Positions 6,843 to 9,863 of a stretch of DNA of 9,863 nucleotides are shown piece by piece (the stretch's first letter is position 1; each line of letters opens with the position of its first letter). A program made the position numbers and the translations under genes. The notes under the pieces were generated by a model, which saw nothing but the letters and a program-made list of their open reading frames with translations, had not been told where the DNA came from and ran no database searches. Source of the stretch: UBA6136 sp044351045 (GTDB lineage Bacteria; Pseudomonadota; Gammaproteobacteria; Methylococcales; Methylococcaceae); NCBI GenBank assembly GCA_044351045.1, contig JBILGM010000072.1, forward strand, positions 1 through 9,863, in the 5' to 3' direction.

Positions 6843-8208
6843 ATGAAAGTCGCACAAACAAATCTTGCTCATTCATCCGATAAGCCCTTGAGTCCAGTCA
6901 GCCGGCGCGAAGCCTTATATATTCTGGCTGAAGCTGGGATTCATCAGCTTTGGGGGTCCTGCAGGACAGATTGCCGTCTTGCATGAGGAGTTAGTCGAGC
7001 GACGCCGCTGGATTTCCGAGACGCGTTTCTTGCATGCGCTCAACTACTGCATGGTCCTGCCCGGCCCTGAAGCCATGCAATTAGCCACCTACCTCGGCTG
7101 GTTAATGCACCGCTCATGGGGTGGGATCGTCGCCGGTACGCTGTTCTTTTTACCGTCCCTGCTGATTCTTATCCTGCTGGCCTGGATTTACATGGCCTAT
7201 GGCCATCTGCCGGCAGTCATTGGGGTGCTGTATGGCGTTAAACCCGCGGTGACGGCCATCGTCGCCTTCGCTGCCTATCGCATAGGGACTCGTGCACTCA
7301 AGAATGGGGCTATGTGGATGCTGGCCGTAGCATCGTTCATCGGTGTTCTTGTCTTTCGGCTGCCTTTCCCGCTGATCGTCCTCATCGCCGCGCTGGTCGG
7401 GGCGGTCCTCGGTCAATATGCCCCGCAATGGCTGGCGGCTGATGAAGGCCGGCCTTCTGATCATTCCTATCACGGCGGTCCGGCGCTCATCCATGAGGCG
7501 ACACCGGTGCCCGAGCATGCGGCTTATGGAGGCTCGCGACTCTTCTGGAAGATTCTGATCGGATTGCTACTGTGGGCGGGAATGCTGGGTATCCTGTGGG
7601 ATCAGTGGGGAGGGTCTGGCTTGCTCACCCAGATGGGCTGGTTTTTCACCAAGGCTGCGTTGCTGACCTTCGGCGGTGCCTATGCGGTCTTGCCGTATGT
7701 CTATCAGGCGGCGGTTGAGCACTTCCACTGGTTGACCCCGGCACAGATGATTGATGGGCTGGCGCTCGGGGAAACCACGCCCGGCCCCCTGATCATGGTG
7801 GTCGTCTTCGTCGGCTTTGTCGCTGGCTGGAGTGGTCAGGTGCTGGGTCCGGAGCATCTGTTTCTAAGCGGAGCTATCGCCGCAGGGGTGGTGACCTACT
7901 TCACTTTTTTGCCCAGCTTCCTATTTATTCTAGTGGGGGCGCCACTCATAGAATCCACTCACGGCAATCTCAAGTTCACGGCACCACTCAAGGCAGTAAC
8001 GGCAGCGGTTGTGGGGGTCATTCTTAATCTGGCAGTATTTTTTGGGTATCACACCCTTTGGCCAGAAGGTTTGCAGGGTGGACTGGATATTGTCGCCATT
8101 GCTCTGATGGGTGCCGCCTTGATCGCCCTGTTTCGATTCAAGGTTGGGGTGATCCTCGTCATTTTCATGTCGGGCCTGATTGGTTTGTTGAGCCGGTTTG
8201 TTGGGTGA
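6843..8208 (+). pseudogene. chrA: Chromate transporter ChrA (CHR family), N-terminal frameshift
   Basis: From ATG 6843 the frame reads to SRREALY (6918-6920); an extra base in the TATATAT run at about 6915-6921 then shifts it, and the expected continuation FWLKLGFISFGGPAGQIAVLHEE follows in the next frame from 6922. Removing one base gives a normal two-repeat CHR protein of 454 residues. It has FGGP and PGPEAMQLATYLGW in the first half, TFGGAYAVLPYV and LGETTPGPLIMVVVFVGF in the second, and about ten membrane helices. The intact protein would export chromate at the inner membrane. As it stands, the longest frame without the shift starts at TTG 6979 and lacks the first conserved motif and helix, so activity is unlikely. 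Sequencing error in a short TA repeat is a real alternative. A CHR member could also move another oxyanion. Confidence 0.85.
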
Positions 8209-8282
8209 ATCACCGATCAGATTATCTTTATCAATCGATCCTTGACCAGGCAAATGACGCCAGAACACGTATCTGAGCAGTA

Positions 8283-8585
8283 AATGCAGAGAATGCTGGT
8301 CTCCCAGGAGTCAACGGTGTCGTCTTGATTGACGTCAGAGAGGAGGTCGAATTTCGGGGTGGGCATATTACGGGCGCGATCCTACTGCCGAGGGGCGAAA
8401 TCGACGAGAGAATCGCTCAGGTCATCTGAGATAAGACCACAGCGAAAGTGGTTTACTGCGCTGTTGGTCACCGATCAGCCATTGCCGCCGACACATTGCA
8501 GGAATTGGGATGTACGAACGTGGTGTCCCTGGAAAGCGGATTTAAAGCCTATGACAGTCTCGAGGAGACCCGAAAGGTGGCTTGA
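8283..8585 (+). pseudogene. Rhodanese-domain protein remnant with in-frame stop
   Basis: The frame containing GGT at 8316 reads GVVLIDVREEVEFRGGHITG and ILLPRGEID, the typical N-terminal half of a single rhodanese domain. A TGA at 8427-8429 interrupts it, and it resumes in the same frame as KVVYCAVGHRSAIAADTLQE and SLESGFKAYDS, ending at TGA 8583-8585. The active-site loop CAVGHRS keeps the cysteine that carries the persulfide. Upstream, the frame is closed by TGA at 8274 and no start codon with a ribosome binding site is visible, so the beginning is probably eroded as well. Intact relatives transfer sulfane sulfur, for example to cyanide or thiols. A sequencing error could explain the stop but not the missing start. 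Confidence 0.75.
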
Positions 8586-8598
8586 AGCGGATCAAGCA

Positions 8599-9746
8599 TT
8601 AGCCTAAGGCCAAGAGAACATCGCTTTTGGTAATTTCGCCCAGAAGCTTGCGATCAGGACCGACGATGGGGAGCCGATCGGCCTCATGTTTCACCAGCGC
8701 CCCAAGGGCCTCGGTGAGGGCGGTGTCCGGTGTCATGGTAGGGAGATCGTCTTCCATGAAGACGATGGAAGCACTCAGGTGTTGGAGCGAGGGATCACCC
8801 AGGAAGAGCTTCATATGATTCAGGGCGATGGAGCCTTGATAGGTGCCTTGATCATCGATGACCCAAACGTGCTGGGTGGAAGACCTACAGAACAATCCGC
8901 TGACCTTTTCTGCGGTATCCGTCGTGTTAATGACCGCCGCCGGTTCTGTCAGCAGATCAGAAACATGCATCAGATAAGGCAGTTGGGTACGGATTTCACC
9001 CAAGGCACGTGCATAGACGGAAACGGGACGAATCGCAGCGGCCATATACCGTGCCGACACGGCGGCCAGGATGAGTGGAAAGAGAATATTGGCGTCCAGC
9101 GTCATCTCGAAGATCATCAGGGTCGCCATGAGTGGCGCCAGCGAGGTGGCCGAGAGAAAGGCTCCCATGCCTAGGGCCGCGTAGGTTACTGAGTCGCCCG
9201 ACAATCCGGGGGAAATGACATGGAGTGCGCCGCTGTATAACCAACCCAGACAGGCGCCAATGAGTAGTGTGGGCGTGAAGACACCGCCGACCGTTCCGGT
9301 CCCTACCGCCCCAGCAGTGGCGATAATCTTGAGAGCAAAGATGCCCAGGACAAAATTCCAGGTGGGTGACTCGTTCAACAGGGCCTCAACGACCGCATGG
9401 CCATTGCCCCAGACCTCCGGAGATTCCAGGGAAATCAGGCCAACGATCAATCCACCGAGCCCCAAACTGAGGGGCAATGGCAAGGATAACGATTGGAAAA
9501 AACGACGTGTGATGTCGAGAAAAGCCAAAAATGCAGGGGCCAGAACACCGGACACAAGTCCTAGCCCCAAGACTGGCATTAAATCGATCTGTTCCGGCAC
9601 GGAAAAACCCGGCGAGGTAAAAATCGGGCTTAATCCAATCCAGTGGCGTATGACGACCGTCGCCATGACAGCGGAGACGATGAGCGGCCCCAAGGCCTCT
9701 ATGGCCAGGGTCTGCAGCACGACTTCGGCGATAAACAGTCGGCCCT
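8599..9746 (-). pseudogene. CLC chloride channel/transporter with CBS domains, 5'-truncated
   Basis: The surviving part covers the second half of a CLC membrane protein and a C-terminal pair of CBS domains. Recognisable elements, counted from the TTG at 9750, are LFIAEVVLQTLAIEALGP (5-22, the helix after the missing NAPxAG segment) and GNGHAVVEALL (115-125). GGVFTPTLLIGACLG (155-169) is the chloride filter, Tyr246 in SVYARAL is the likely chloride-coordinating tyrosine, and the CBS domains span about 262-318 and 328-383. The GSGIP and GREGP filter segments with the gating glutamate are absent because the coding sequence switches into the 120-bp inverted repeat at about 9738-9746. TGA lies in frame at 9754-9756, and the TTG at 9750 is inside the repeat, so it is not an original start. 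The product cannot be a working channel. Confidence 0.85.
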
Positions 9747-9857
9747 GCAAAATTCAACTACCTGCATACGCTGACCGAAATCCAATCATCGGTCGCCCGC
9801 AGGCGTGCCCACCTTCGTTTTTCAACGCCCGCAGCAACTGGCCGATCAGGCACAAAA
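9738..9857 (-). repeat. Right arm of the perfect 120-bp inverted repeat, probable IS end
   Basis: This is the reverse complement of 1-120. Read on the minus strand it carries the same short open frame ending in TGA and the same TTGAATTTTGCAGGGC end, pointing into the window. It replaces the 5' half of the CLC gene. Six more bases (9858-9863) lie outside the matched part and cannot be compared because the left edge of the window is reached. Confidence 0.85.
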
Positions 9858-9863
9858 AAGCCG

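Noticed and set aside
6979..6981. TTG at 6979 as the genuine start of chrA
   Set aside because: Strong CHR-family residues (FWLKLGFISFGGPAGQIAV) continue upstream of it in the same frame, and the missing N-terminus is found one frame away from ATG 6843. It is a consequence of the frameshift.
196..8429. TGA recoding (selenocysteine or alternative code) to explain in-frame TGA at 196 and 8427
   Set aside because: Intact genes here (ald, deacetylase, chorismatase) use TGA as normal stop codons. No SECIS-like hairpin was recognised after either TGA, and both genes show other damage.
9748..9750. TTG at 9750 as the real start of a 383-residue CLC protein
   Set aside because: It lies inside the inverted repeat, and the protein would lack the helices carrying GSGIP and the gating glutamate. 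The open frame is a truncation product.
9738..9857. Terminal inverted repeats of a linear plasmid or phage
   Set aside because: The right arm interrupts a chromosomal-type CLC gene and the left arm an ISL3 transposase. No replication, terminal protein or phage gene is present, so an IS end or contig-edge repeat is more likely.
1..9863. CRISPR array, tRNA, rRNA or known riboswitch
   Set aside because: No regularly spaced repeats, no cloverleaf with a T-loop consensus and no recognisable riboswitch core were found on reading both strands. Only the IS-related and short hairpin repeats listed were seen.

Overview
This 9.9 kb, moderately GC-rich stretch looks like an accessory segment of a proteobacterial chromosome, most likely gammaproteobacterial. 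The basis is a XanB2/FkbO/Hyg5-type chorismatase next to a flavin-dependent halogenase-like protein, a pair typical of xanthomonadin-like aryl-polyene pigment loci (Xanthomonadales, and possibly haloalkaliphilic sulfur oxidisers with chlorinated polyene pigments). The genus cannot be fixed from the sequence.

Layout. Positions 1-120 are an exact inverted copy of 9738-9857, probably the end of an unidentified insertion sequence facing inward on both sides. Positions 121-661 are a decayed ISL3-family element (5'-truncated, one nonsense codon). Positions 667-1186 are a second ISL3 copy with a large internal deletion and a lost stop codon. A possible third ISL3 end lies at 1200-1224. Positions 1233-3580 (minus strand) hold a halogenase-like flavoprotein gene followed by a chorismatase gene. 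A 239-bp divergent spacer separates them from a plus-strand pair at 3820-5468: a membrane-anchored NodB-type polysaccharide deacetylase and a SAM methyltransferase that overlap by 4 bp. A perfect 11-bp hairpin follows. Positions 5703-6809 encode alanine dehydrogenase with an unusual dinucleotide-binding site. Positions 6843-8208 are a chromate transporter gene (chrA) with a one-base frameshift near its start. Positions 8283-8585 are a rhodanese-domain gene with an in-frame stop. Positions 8599-9746 (minus strand) are the 3' part of a CLC chloride channel/transporter gene with CBS domains, cut off by the right inverted repeat.

How it fits together. The intact core (1233-6809) carries part of a probable pigment pathway. 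The chorismatase would make a hydroxybenzoate starter from chorismate, the halogenase could halogenate the aryl group, and the methyltransferase and deacetylase would be tailoring or envelope functions. The ketosynthases, acyl carrier proteins and ligases needed for a full aryl polyene are absent, so this is an orphan fragment or the rest lies elsewhere. Both flanks are decayed: every gene outside the core is truncated, frameshifted or interrupted, and both edges end in the same repeat. This suggests an island framed by insertion sequences and eroding at its margins. No clearly new defence or mobile system was found. The points most worth following are the inverted-repeat frame, the reduced pigment module and the altered coenzyme site of alanine dehydrogenase.
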